A DNA stretch of 64,000 nucleotides from Strigamia acuminata (GCA_949358305.1 OX442322.1:8928001-8992000); one strand, 5' to 3'. Shown: positions 33,072 through 44,191, counted from the first letter of the stretch. Numbers and translations are program-made. Notes: generated by a model not told the origin, from the sequence alone.

Positions 33072-34531
33072 TGTTGCAACTGGCCTGGGCTGGGCCAATT
33101 AAGAAACAAAGGACCTTCTTTTTGACCGCTGATTTTGTATAGTGGCTTTGAAGATTCAATGTCCATCTGTCAGGCATCCAGAACAGCAGGTACTTTGGAG
33201 GAAACAAGGAGTTTTTACTCCTCACTCATTCTGTTAAAATCCACGGGAGTAAAAATAAACATCGTTTAATATCATTGAAAACATGAATAACACAGATACA
33301 ATGCAGCGCGAGAGCAGAAACAAAGCAGTTACACTTAAAACAATAAACTATAACAAGTGCAATCACATAAGCATTGTATAAGGACATATGCACTTGAAAG
33401 TAAGGAAGCCTTAGGTCCCTAAAAAAGGGAGGAAATAAACCATCTGATACAAATAGACTACCGTACAGGGCATCAAGTACATTTGCTTAAGCCTAACAAC
33501 TGAAAACCTACATTAAATGTAATAAATCAGTTTTACAATCAATCTTTAGATGCTATATTCAAGAACCCATTAGAAATGCATTAAATCCAAGTAAATATTC
33601 ATGAAACACAAGAAAAAGAATAAATACAGAGGTTTTCTACCAATCAAATTACAGCTCTACAGTGAGTGCAGTATTTACATCAGAAAGCATTATCATCATG
33701 CAATAAAACTTAATACTATTACATTGCTAATTACACAAATGCTCAATTACTCACAAATACCTCATAAAACCCACAAAAAGGTAATTTTAAATACATCTTT
33801 ACAGAGACACTTAAGCCACGCCCACAGCAATGGCGGACAAGGAGAGAGAGATTGCTCATATGAGCACAAAAGCAATCCAATTAACCTTCCAGGACAAGTG
33901 AGAGGCATTTTAAGGTAACAAATTAATTAATAGGCATACAAACAACTAATATAAGTGGTTTTTAATCCGTGACAGGACCTGGAACATTTCTACCAGCTGT
34001 CCAGAGGCGGACACGCATGGGAGGCGATCATTTGCACGCATTTTGGACGTTTTCACACCTGAAACGAGCGGTGTTGAACTCACATGCGCACAATAGACAC
34101 ACAGGACATTAAACAAGGTAGGAAAATTGCTAATAAACTGATAAAATGCACTGAATGCATTTAAACATTAATAATAACAGTTAGATCTCTTCCAGTCCAC
34201 ATTTGAATTGAGCGAGATGCATCCAGCTTGTCGGACTGCTTACACTAATGAACTGGAAATAGATAACACTCAAGAAACAGGTAAAATTTGCACAAAACGT
34301 TAATAAGTGACAACAAAAACTTACAAAGCAATATTTTGACATTTCAGATAATTAATTCACATGGCAAACGCTTTTATACGGGGAAATATTCAGATAATTG
34401 ACAAATTCGAACTCAAACACACAAGAATATTATTAAAAACGTTTTGTCTGTATTTCCAGGAAATTGCCACATGTATAGATTTTCTTCCTAGCCGGTAAAC
34501 GTTTTGACAACTCCATTTGTTGCTAGCAACA
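33072..34531 (-). repeat. A 5' LTR
   Basis: 1460 bp, visibly the same as 20446-21905. It ends TTGCTAGCAACA against satellite GCAC. Confidence 0.95.
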
Positions 34532-36705
34532 GCACAAACACCAGAAGACCAATGTCTCTGAATGTTCAGAAATAGTGTTTAAACCTTAGTAGAAGGCTCC
34601 AATGTAAGTTTTAGAAACATCCAAGCAATGATTTGGGAGAATAGACTTTTGATCTCATCACAGTTGACTTAGCACAAACACCACAAGACCAATGTCTCTG
34701 AATGTTCAGAAATAGTGTTTAAACCTTAGTAGAAGGCTCCAATGTAAGTTTTAGCAACATCCAAGCAATGATTTGGGAGAATAGACTTTTGATCTCATCA
34801 CAGTTGACTTAGCACAAACACCACAAGTCCAATGTCTCTGAATGTTCAGAAATAGTGTTTAAACCTTAGTAGAAGCCTTCAATGTAAGTTTTAGCAACAT
34901 CCAAGCAATGATTTGCGAGAATAGACTTTTGATCTCATCACAGTTGACTTAGCACAAACACCAGAAGACCAATGTCTCTGAATGTTCAGAAATAGTGTTT
35001 AAACCTTAGTAGAAGGCTCCAATGTAAGTTTTAGAAACATCCAAGCAATGATTTGGGAGAATAGACTTTTGATCTCATCACAGTTGACTTAGCACAAACA
35101 CCACAAGTCCAATGTCTCTGAATGTTCAGAAATAGTGTTTAAACCTTAGTAGAAGCCTTCAATGTAAGTTTTAGCAACATCCAAGCAATGATTTGCGAGA
35201 ATAGACTTTTGATCTCATCACAGTTGACTTAGCACAAACACCACAACACCAATGTCTCTGAATGTTCAGAAATAGTGTTTAAACCTTAGTAGAAGGCTCC
35301 AATGTAAGTTTTAGCAACATCCAAGCAATGATTTGGGAGAATAGACTTTTGATCTCATCACAGTTGACTTAGCACAAACACCAGAAGACCAATGTCTCTG
35401 AATGTTCAGAAATAGTGTTTAAACCTTAGTAGAAGGCTCCAATGTAAGTTTTAGAAACATCCAAGCAATGATTTGGGAGAATAGACTTTTGATCTCATCA
35501 CAGTTGACTTAGCACAAACACCACAAGACCAATGTCTCTGAATGTTCAGAAATAGTGTTTAAACCTTAGTAGAAGGCTCCAATGTAAGTTTTAGCAACAT
35601 CCAAGCAATGATTTGGGAGAATAAACTTTTGATCTCATCACAGTTGACTTAGCACAAACACCAGAAGACCAATGTCTCTGAATGTTCAGAAATAGTGTTT
35701 AAACCTTAGTAGAAGGCTCCAATGTAAGTTTTAGAAACATCCAAGCAATGATTTGGGAGAATAGACTTTTGATCTCATCACAGTTGACTTAGCACAAACA
35801 CCACAAGTCCAATGTCTCTGAATGTTCAGAAATAGTGTTTAAACCTTAGTAGAAGCCTTCAATGTAAGTTTTAGCAACATCCAAGCAATGATTTGCGAGA
35901 ATAGACTTTTGATCTCATCACAGTTGACTTAGCACAAACACCACAACACCAATGTCTCTGAATGTTCAGAAATAGTGTTTAAACCTTAGTAGAAGGCTCC
36001 AATGTAAGTTTTAGCAACATCCAAGCAATGATTTGGGAGAATAGACTTTTGATCTCATCACAGTTGACTTAGCACAAACACCAGAAGACCAATGTCTCTG
36101 AATGTTCAGAAATAGTGTTTAAACCTTAGTAGAAGGCTCCAATGTAAGTTTTAGAAACATCCAAGCAATGATTTGGGAGAATAGACTTTTGATCTCATCA
36201 CAGTTGACTTAGCACAAACACCACAAGACCAATGTCTCTGAATGTTCAGAAATAGTGTTTAAACCTTAGTAGAAGGCTCCAATGTAAGTTTTAGCAACAT
36301 CCAAGCAATGATTTGGGAGAATAGACTTTTGATCTCATCACAGTTGACTTAGCACAAACACCAGAAGACCAATGTCTCTGAATGTTCAGAAATAGTGTTT
36401 AAACCTTAGTAGAAGGCTCCAATGTAAGTTTTAGAAACATCCAAGCAATGATTTGGGAGAATAGACTTTTGATCTCATCACAGTTGACTTAGCACAAACA
36501 CCACAAGACCAATGTCTCTGAATGTTCAGAAATAGTGTTTAAACCTTAGTAGAAGGCTCCAATGTAAGTTTTAGCAACATCCAAGCAATGATTTGGGAGA
36601 ATAGACTTTTGATCTCATCACAGTTGACTTAGCACAAACACCACAAGTCCAATGTCTCTGAATGTTCAGAAATAGTGTTTAAACCTTAGTAGAAGCCTTC
36701 AATGT
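34532..36705. repeat. 140-bp satellite, array 2, with five-monomer higher-order repeat
   Basis: About 15.5 monomers at exact 140-bp steps (for example 34671, 34811, 34951, 35091). With P = CCAGAAGACC/GAAAC, Q = CCACAAGACC/GCAAC, R = CCACAAGTCC/GCCTTC and S = CCACAACACC, the order is P Q R, then P R S P Q twice, then P Q P Q-like monomers and a final R cut by element B. The 700-bp block P-R-S-P-Q also closes array 1. Confidence 0.93.
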
Positions 36706-37123
36706 TGTTGCGAGCAGATACGCAACAAAATTAATATTCAGAAAAGAGAAAGAAACTTTGGTTCATCTGCATGATTCGAATTACCATTCGTGGAATGTTT
36801 ACCTTGTAAGTTGTCGGGGTTTGCTGAATCGTTTCGGTCATTTCGTTTCTTTGAAAGTCTCAATTTCTCGAAGAGTTCGCAACATTGGAAATGAGAGGTG
36901 AGCGCAGTCCGCCATCTTGTGTTAAGTTCGGGCATCGGATTTATCTACAAAGGAAAAGTTAAGGTTTTTAATTTCGGTTCCGGTTAGTTTGAATAATTTT
37001 CAAGAACTTATCTGACACGGTACAGGCAGGCATTGGGTCGCTAATTAAAGGCGATAACGGCGAGGATGGGTTTCAAAGCGAAAAGCGAAGTCGTTGTTGA
37101 TTATCGAGCGGTTTGGTCTGGTC
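36706..37123 (+). repeat. B 5' LTR, first piece
   Basis: 418 bp starting TGTTGCGAGCAGATACGCAACA, which can fold as TGTTGCG...CGCAACA. It is broken at GGTC by B2. The uninterrupted sequence is at 49043-49460 and beyond. Confidence 0.95.
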
Positions 37124-37847
37124 TGTTGCAACTCGCCACTGCCGTGATGCGACGAGTTGTAACGCGGTGGGGAATTATTGGCAAATTTCCCATAGGCCTA
37201 TACTTTGCTTAGCTGAGAGGAGAAGTGTAGTAACTTGAGTTTCTGCCCTTGCTCTTGAAGGAAGCTGCTCCAGGGAGTTTGGGGTTAAATCTCCCTACTC
37301 ACACATGTTGGATGTTGAATAAAATAAAGCTTTGTGTAGAAAAATCCAGATAATGCTTTTAATCATTTCAAAACATTAACATGGAGGCAAATTTAACTTA
37401 ACAACATCTAATTCTTCATAACAAGAGTGTAACAACTTCATAACAACAACAATTCTATAGCAACAACAAACTCATGAGGCACCTAGTGACTAAATTCATA
37501 AATAACATAAGTTAAAGCTTGCATTGTGCCTCATAATAGAGATAAAATCAACTTAAAATTAACAGAAATCATTGGAAAACAAGACTAAAAATTCCTAAAC
37601 CTTGACCTTGTCATTCTAAGAGATAAAATACCTAACAAACATTGTCTTTACTGAAAATTGGCACACAAAAAGACATGTAAAATTCCTATTACAACAGAAA
37701 AAGATTAGATATTTGCTAAATAAATAATACAATTATAAGACCGAAATTAGTAACTCTTCTTTACATTTTCGAACACATAAAATCAAACTACTATCAAATT
37801 GACGAGCAGTTGTGGTCTCTCTTTCCTCCTTTCTGTTGCTCGAAACA
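37124..37847 (-). repeat. B2 3' LTR
   Basis: 724 bp. In element orientation it starts TGTTTCGAGCAACAG and ends GAGTTGCAACA. The 74 bp between it and the stop codon hold a pyrimidine tract and CGGCGGCAATCTC but no polypurine tract. Confidence 0.95.
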
Positions 37848-37921
37848 GAGATTGCCGCCGAAAAGAAAAAAAGGTGAAGAAGAACCTCTTAGCAATCTGA
37901 AAACTTCTCATCCACCTAGGA

Positions 37922-40900
37922 TCAGCTCCCTAATGACTCCTTAAGGTAAGCGCAATTTTTTTTGCGGATCAAACTGGCCACCCATGGAGGTAATCTTCGA
38001 TTCAAAATCGCTAAACTTAAATGTGCCGCTTCATTAATTAGCTTTCTCTTGACTTCTATAGAATTGATTGATTTCTGAAAACAGGTACGACACGTTGGCT
38101 TGTATCTCTCTTCTCCTCCCACAACCTGAACTTGCGTTTCACCCGATATTCGTTTGGTGAACGACGCTTGGTTTCCACAAAAGTGGCATTTGGCATGAAG
38201 TTTGACAATAGTTTCCACTAGTGGAATGAGATTAGATACTGCCTTGAATTCCTGTCTCTTAAAATCACCATTTAAAGCGGCAATTATTACATTCTTTCCT
38301 TCGTTCGCCATTTTGTCGGAAAACGAATCGATGTCTCCGAAAAATTGCCCTTCGTCGATACCTATCGTCTTGACCGACTCCGCAATTTTCTTGATTTCCT
38401 GTAACGACGCGACCCGAACCGCTGGACGTCGTTGTCCGGTGTGGCTAACCATTTCATCTTTACTATATCTAACGTCTGTCAAATGCTTAACAAGCAGGCA
38501 AGAATTTTCTTCTTCATTTCGGATTACATTAAGTAAAGCAGTAGTTTTTCCAGAAAACATTGGGCCAATTACTAAATGTATATTTCCCGTGGCCTTTGTG
38601 ACTGCATTTGATCTTCTGTGCGAATTGGTGAGTTTCTTGCGACTCCATTTCAATATCTTTCTCCATTTACTTAAACCCTTTTCTTCATCTTTTTTGAAAT
38701 TTTTCGGAAATTCTCCTTTCTTTTCCGTAGACTCCAGTGTGTCAGGACTCTGAGAAATCGCCATCTTGCCCGACCTTATCCCTTTAAACGTCCGCTTTCC
38801 ATCCATTTCCAATTCGATGGGGACGTCAGGATGCCGTACCTCCAGCTCGCTAGAGCGGCTCGCGGCAAAACGAGAAGCGATGACGCCTTTTGCTCGTACT
38901 CCACCCTTTTCGCTTTTCTCGTCGGGCATTGATGTGGAATTCGCCTGTCCAAACCCGCCTTTGTCCTTTTTTGAAGTGTTGAAAGTCATCTTCTTTCCAG
39001 AATCGATCGCCATACACGATACATCTCCCAGTGAGATATCGTCTTTGTAGATGGAAGGCTCTTTTGAGTTAATTTGTCCGTTTAAAATCCATCCAAAAAC
39101 TGTTTTCATCATTCCTAAATCTGGACTAATTCTCTTCGTTCCCGCTTGAATTATTTTCCACCATGCTCCGCTTCCGATCAAGACATCTACCTCATCCGAC
39201 ACGGAGGGATGTGGTTCTGCCATCTCAAGATTAAACGACTTGATTTGTTGCAGCGTCTGGTGATCTACCACTCCCTTTATATTGGGAAGTGTGTCGGTAT
39301 CAAGAGCAAATACAGACACTTTCTGCTTGTCGTGACGAGACTGCAACTCGAATCTAAACACGTCATGAGTTGTAGGAACTGGTTCCTTGTTCAGCAGACA
39401 CTGGGTCATGGTGTGATACGTCTCAATCTTGTTTAGGTGTAATTTCTTTGCTAACCGCTTCGTAATATATGAACGATGACTACCCGGATCGAGTAATCCA
39501 CGAACTGGGATTGTTTCGCCACTCTTTCGGACGAACAATGCTGTGAAAACCATTAGCTGGACGTCACTTGAGACCGACAACGAGACGTTGGCGGAGACGT
39601 TCTCTTCTTTGGTATCAGTTGGCTTTTCCGCATGACCTCTGTTACAAATTGAAGAATGGTGTCGACCACCGCATGATCGGCAACAAAATTTTACAGGGCA
39701 GTTACCCACTGTATGGCTTGGTCTCAGGCAATTAAAGCATAGACGTTTTCGCTTAACGATGTCGTATTTCTCCGAAACTTCCAGATTTGCGTCGCAATTA
39801 TTGTTAAAATGATCTCCTTCACAGAAGGCACAGATCAATTTCCGGACTGGACCTGATTTTGGTTTGAATGATTCTTTCGTATTGGACCCGAATGACGTAT
39901 TTTGCGCAACCGCGCAAGATGACATGGTCCCTCGTAATTCTTCTTTTTGCTCTCTAGTTGCTGGTTTCTCACTTTTCTTGGTGACTTTCTGACTGGTAAA
40001 TACGCTATCGTCTGATAATTCTGCTACTCTGACTTCGCTTGCTACAAATTCGAGAAATAAATTAACGTTTTCTACGTTTCCTTTGTAAATCCTATGAAAT
40101 CGTCTTCCCAATTCCGGTGGAAACTTCCGCAATAATTCCGGGATTAGAAATAATCCAGTAGTCGTAACTGGGAACTTCAACTGTTCTAATGTTCGGAAAG
40201 CACCGGTGAGGGACGTCAATAGAGATTTTACCGGCTGGATTGGGTACAAATCTTTAACTGCTTCGGCTTCACGAATTTTCCTCGCCAGAGCGTTCTTTTG
40301 GGCTACTTCTGACCCAAAAAGTCCTTCTAAACTGCTAAGTGCCATTAAATACGAATCGTTAGTAAGTGGGTACGACTTAATCGCCACTTCAGCTTCCCCG
40401 ATACAGCTTGATTTCAGGTATTGAAGTTTTTCGACGTTCGATAACTCGGCATCGGCGTCAACTGTGGTTGAAAACATATCCATGAAGCTCTTATACTCCA
40501 TCGGATTCCCGTCGAATTTCTGCAATGTCAGCTTTGGAAGCTTTGTAGTCTTCCTTGAGATTATCGATGAGTTGTTCAGAAATCCAGAATTCATTAGCGT
40601 ATTTCCGCCTGGATGGGCCCCAAACTTATCCTGCATCTGTTTTGAAAATTTCGTCCTTTGCTTAAGAAGATTGACCTTAGTCCTAATGTCTTCGAGACGT
40701 CTCAAACTAAGCAGGTAATCTGAACGTTCTATCTTGTCTTTAAAGACAGCGAGCTCATCAATAAGGTCACTCAACTGCGCATCTATTGTTGCGTGGAGAG
40801 CTTCAAGCTCACCCCCGTCGAGAACGTTTGCAGATGTCGAGAGCAGATCCTCTGCTCCTTGGGCCTTGGCTTGCCATTGTGTTTCTTTCTCTTCCGCTGC

Positions 40901-40930
40901 TTCCGTGGTCAAACCAGCCGCAGTTGCCAT
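37922..40930 (-). CDS. BEL/Pao gag-protease fused to thymidine kinase
   Basis: 1002 residues, one uninterrupted frame. Order: coiled-coil-like N terminus (about 40-100); BEL/Pao gag core of DUF1759 type (about 130-305); zinc knuckles C367-C370-H374-C379, C398-C401-H406-C411 and C417-C420-H424-C429; retropepsin of DUF1758 type with GLLDPGSHRSY (D481-P482-G483) to FGWILNG (612-618); a charged linker of about 160 residues; and a type II thymidine kinase at about 781-952. The gag would form particles and bind RNA; the kinase would phosphorylate thymidine with ATP to dTMP. BEL/Pao proteins normally continue from protease into reverse transcriptase; here the kinase takes that place. The tail 960-990 (PPWVASLIRKK) is shared with A. 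The first ATG follows a leader of about 1.2 kb. Whether fusion protein or cleaved products act is unknown, and the DPG site may be inactive. Confidence 0.95.
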   Translation of the reverse strand: MATAAGLTTEAAEEKETQWQAKAQGAEDLLSTSANVLDGGELEALHATIDAQLSDLIDELAVFKDKIERSDYLLSLRRLEDIRTKVNLLKQRTKFSKQMQDKFGAHPGGNTLMNSGFLNNSSIISRKTTKLPKLTLQKFDGNPMEYKSFMDMFSTTVDADAELSNVEKLQYLKSSCIGEAEVAIKSYPLTNDSYLMALSSLEGLFGSEVAQKNALARKIREAEAVKDLYPIQPVKSLLTSLTGAFRTLEQLKFPVTTTGLFLIPELLRKFPPELGRRFHRIYKGNVENVNLFLEFVASEVRVAELSDDSVFTSQKVTKKSEKPATREQKEELRGTMSSCAVAQNTSFGSNTKESFKPKSGPVRKLICAFCEGDHFNNNCDANLEVSEKYDIVKRKRLCFNCLRPSHTVGNCPVKFCCRSCGGRHHSSICNRGHAEKPTDTKEENVSANVSLSVSSDVQLMVFTALFVRKSGETIPVRGLLDPGSHRSYITKRLAKKLHLNKIETYHTMTQCLLNKEPVPTTHDVFRFELQSRHDKQKVSVFALDTDTLPNIKGVVDHQTLQQIKSFNLEMAEPHPSVSDEVDVLIGSGAWWKIIQAGTKRISPDLGMMKTVFGWILNGQINSKEPSIYKDDISLGDVSCMAIDSGKKMTFNTSKKDKGGFGQANSTSMPDEKSEKGGVRAKGVIASRFAASRSSELEVRHPDVPIELEMDGKRTFKGIRSGKMAISQSPDTLESTEKKGEFPKNFKKDEEKGLSKWRKILKWSRKKLTNSHRRSNAVTKATGNIHLVIGPMFSGKTTALLNVIRNEEENSCLLVKHLTDVRYSKDEMVSHTGQRRPAVRVASLQEIKKIAESVKTIGIDEGQFFGDIDSFSDKMANEGKNVIIAALNGDFKRQEFKAVSNLIPLVETIVKLHAKCHFCGNQASFTKRISGETQVQVVGGEERYKPTCRTCFQKSINSIEVKRKLINEAAHLSLAILNRRLPPWVASLIRKKNCAYLKESLGS
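38075..38590 (-). other. Thymidine kinase domain within the B2 protein
   Basis: Residues about 781-952. Walker A is GPMFSGKT (789-796). The motif IDEGQFF (858-864) has the catalytic Glu at 860. It is followed by AALNGDFKRQEF (884-895), where family members usually have Asp for Asn887. The zinc pairs are C915-x2-C918 and C947-x2-C950, with the lasso VVGGEERY (936-943) between them. This is the cellular and viral TK1-type (type II) fold, about 170 residues, with every key motif present. The source, host or viral, cannot be decided from the sequence alone. Confidence 0.93.
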
Positions 40931-42099
40931 TTATTCTCGAGAAAGAGAGAATGAGAATAAAAATTCTATTCAACAACTCAATAACTGCGAATTAAATTCC
41001 CACAAATATTCTCCGAACTTCACAGACTCTTACTTATACTTGCTTAACGTTAATTCAAATGCGGTGTGCAAATGAAAAACGACCTCGAAATAAAATGCTA
41101 AACTCAACTCCGGAATACTACAGACAAATTGACTTAACACACTATACGTAATACACTGGGACGGAATTATTGACCGCACAAATAAACTTATCCGCATAAA
41201 TATCTTGATAATTCCCCCAAAATGCACTTAGTTCGAAATTAATAATTAATATCTAACCGCACAACCGAGATAAATAGTTATCTTTTACAATAACACTGCA
41301 CAAAGGAGATAAATAGTTATATTTTACAATAACCCCGCACAAAGAGATAAATAGTTATATTTTACAATAACCCCGCACAAAAAGAGATAATAGCTATAGT
41401 TTATAATAGCGCTGCACAAAAGAGATAATTAGCTATCATATACAATAGCTCCGCACTTAAGAGATAATAACTTGATGTTTAAAATTATTGACATAAAAAA
41501 CCCCTTTTAAACTCCCCAAACACAGCTCGAAATTGGCAGAAACTTCCTTGAAAAATCAGATAAAGAATTAATTTAAATAAATATAATTCTTAAATTCTAA
41601 CAGCAATTGAGTTAAAATTAATCTTGTTCTTTATCATCAGCAGATGAACTTGAAGATTGACATTGCGTTGTGTTTCTCAAATTGTTGACCAGGAAATCGC
41701 TTGCTTGTCTCCTTATGTTGACCGCCACAGTAGAAAGACTCCGAACTCGTTACACTTGACATAAAATCCACTGACGAATCAACTCCCTGACGCCTGCGAA
41801 GGACGACACAGCACAAACACACTTCTGTCGCAATTGGCGACAATAATCCAGTGGAAATAAATCGAAAAACGCGTCGCCACACACTTCACACCACGAAAAT
41901 CGGCACCCCACACTGCTTACTGCGAACTAGATGCCACACACTGCCTCACTGTGAAGTCGGGAACACACACGCAAATCACCGTGAAATTGACGTCACACAC
42001 CTGGCTAAAAATGCAATGACGTGCACTGAAATCCACTGGAAGAACTGGACAAAAATCCTGGTTGGCAACAACAAAATCCTTGGGTCACGGTACCAAAAA
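40931..42099 (-). other. B2 leader with primer site, motif and minisatellite
   Basis: 1.17 kb. The primer site is about 42080-42095, TGGTACCGTGACCCAA in element orientation, one mismatch from the tRNA-His complement over the first 14 nt. ACACAACGCAATG is at 41661-41673. An imperfect tandem repeat occupies 41255-41475. The open frame 41637-41882 runs through the motif and has no known domain. Confidence 0.75.
41255..41475 (-). repeat. Hairpin-forming minisatellite in the B2 leader
   Basis: Five to six imperfect copies of about 38 bp built on GAGATAAATAGTTAT and TTTTACAATAACCCCGCAC. GTTAT and ATAAC within most copies can pair, giving a row of short stems in the genomic RNA. Confidence 0.8.
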
Positions 42100-42823
42100 T
42101 GTTGCAACTCGCCACTGCCGTGATGCGACGAGTTGTAACGCGGTGGGGAATTATTGGCAAATTTCCCATAGGCCTATACTTTGCTTAGCTGAGAGGAGAA
42201 GTGTAGTAACTTGAGTTTCTGCCCTTGCTCTTGAAGGAAGCTGCTCCAGGGAGTTTGGGGTTAAATCTCCCTACTCACACATGTTGGATGTTGAATAAAA
42301 TAAAGCTTTGTGTAGAAAAATCCAGATAATGCTTTTAATCATTTCAAAACATTAACATGGAGGCAAATTTAACTTAACAACATCTAATTCTTCATAACAA
42401 GAGTGTAACAACTTCATAACAACAACAATTCTATAGCAACAACAAACTCATGAGGCACCTAGTGACTAAATTCATAAATAACATAAGTTAAAGCTTGCAT
42501 TGTGCCTCATAATAGAGATAAAATCAACTTAAAATTAACAGAAATCATTGGAAAACAAGACTAAAAATTCCTAAACCTTGACCTTGTCATTCTAAGAGAT
42601 AAAATACCTAACAAACATTGTCTTTACTGAAAATTGGCACACAAAAAGACATGTAAAATTCCTATTACAACAGAAAAAGATTAGATATTTGCTAAATAAA
42701 TAATACAATTATAAGACCGAAATTAGTAACTCTTCTTTACATTTTCGAACACATAAAATCAAACTACTATCAAATTGACGAGCAGTTGTGGTCTCTCTTT
42801 CCTCCTTTCTGTTGCTCGAAACA
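42100..42823 (-). repeat. B2 5' LTR
   Basis: 724 bp, visibly the same as 37124-37847. The GGTC duplication follows at 42824-42827. Confidence 0.95.
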
Positions 42824-42827
42824 GGTC

Positions 42828-44155
42828 GAAGTGCACTCGGAAAGATGTTGTTTTGAAGCTGTAGATTTGAATACATTAGTTTAGAAACCACTCCGGTGAT
42901 TAAATAAATAGCTTTAGTTGTAATTTACCGTGGATTAAAGTCCGATGATTCGGCGTTGGGCCGAGGCGAAGCTTCGTTGCTCACCAAGGAGCGTTGATCG
43001 GCTAGATCCGCCATTAGAAGACAGTTGGTACAACGAGCCTCGTTTTCGATTGAGATTTAATTTGATTCAGAATAAGATTTGTTCGACTTAAGTTTTTATT
43101 GTGTGATTTAATGCGATTTCGAATTGATTAGTTGGTTATTTTTTCGTTGTTTTGTGTTTCGGATAAGATTCAATCGTTTGGTCGGGTGTCACGTGATTTG
43201 GCGCATCGTGCATCTATTCGGTCGAGTTCGGGTTTTATAACTCGCCCGCGAATAGCATTGGGTTTAGTGCGGGCGATGGGAATTTAATTCCGTGCAATGC
43301 AAGGGATTTATTAAATGCGCACAACGAGTGTCGAGGATGCATTATTTGGGTTCTTTATTCGTATTAAGACAGTGGCCATGTTCGGGATGCGAGAATTACG
43401 ATTGATTAGATTAAGTTTTCGTTGACATTGATTAGGCGACGTCTCGTGGCGAAATGTAGCAGTTTTCGGGTTTTCGAGATTTCCATTCAATGTTCGTTGA
43501 GGTTTTAATTTTGAAGGTTTGCACCTTCTTTCATTTCATTTTCGCTGTATTAAATAATCATTAGGGTTTGAGTTATTTATATGCTCGATTTTCGATATTA
43601 AAGATAAGTTTTTTGGTGTAATTTGAACTCTCAACGGCCGTTCTTGTTTTGTTGTACGGAGGCCGTTTTGAGACATTGGCTTTTTGATATATTGTTATCT
43701 ATTTTATTAATAATGCTGTCGTGTTGACGTTTATTGTTGTTAGAGACCGTGACACGAGTTTACACATTGTAAAAACAGTTATAGTTCTGATTTGAACGAT
43801 TAAACATCGGTTTATATTTGTTCGTAAATAAGAACGAGTGTTTCTTTTCGGTTGCACACAAGCGCGAGATTCGAATCTGCGCCATCTTTGATTTATGAAA
43901 GACGAGATTGATATTCGAGCCCGAATATCCGCCAACAGTCATGTTTAAAGCAAAAGCCAGGTTCTCGAGTTTTGGTCGACATGGAGAGGACAATGATGGC
44001 CAAGTCAGAAAACATGATATGCGTTATCAGATGTCAGAATGGTTTCAATCGAGTCGAGTAGTGAAAAGTGCTGTGCGAAGATTTGATCGCTCGAATGTTT
44101 ATTACGAGGTGCGTGAGTTGCCAGTCCTTGCAGCAATCACTGCTTGCTGGCAACA
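42828..44155 (+). repeat. B 5' LTR, second piece
   Basis: 1328 bp from GAAGTGCACTCGG to GCTTGCTGGCAACA, matching 49461-50788. Several small frames on both strands recur in both LTR copies and have no known domain. Confidence 0.93.
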
Positions 44156-44167
44156 TAGCCCTTTTTG

Positions 44168-44191
44168 TGGTGCCGTGGATGACCGGGATTC
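44168..44191 (+). other. B primer-binding site, tRNA-His-like
   Basis: TGGTGCCGTG, then a short insert, then ACCGGGATTCG begin 12 nt after the LTR. This resembles TGGTGCCGTGACCCGGATTC, the tRNA-His 3' complement as I recall it. Inferred. Confidence 0.55.

Larger units (their letters stand above)
20446..34531 (-). mobile_element. A: BEL/Pao-like LTR element with gag, protease and a thymidine-kinase relic, split by Cop2
   Basis: 14,086 bp, or about 6.7 kb without Cop2 and its duplication. LTRs of 1460 bp (20446-21905 and 33072-34531) are flanked by GCAC (20442-20445 and 34532-34535). It is in minus orientation: the primer site lies beside the right LTR and gag reads leftward. The interior has a single gene. 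No reverse transcriptase or integrase is present, so the element is non-autonomous as it stands. Confidence 0.95.
37124..42823 (-). mobile_element. B2: BEL/Pao-like LTR element encoding gag, protease and thymidine kinase, without pol
   Basis: 5700 bp with 724-bp LTRs (37124-37847 and 42100-42823) that look identical, flanked by GGTC (37120-37123 and 42824-42827). The intact empty site is visible in B's other LTR at 49455-49466. It is in minus orientation. Its only gene is 37922-40930. No reverse transcriptase, RNase H or integrase lies between the LTRs, so it must depend on another element. Confidence 0.97.

Noticed and set aside
34532-36705. CRISPR-like array.
   Set aside because: The repeats are contiguous 140-bp monomers without unique spacers, in an animal genome.
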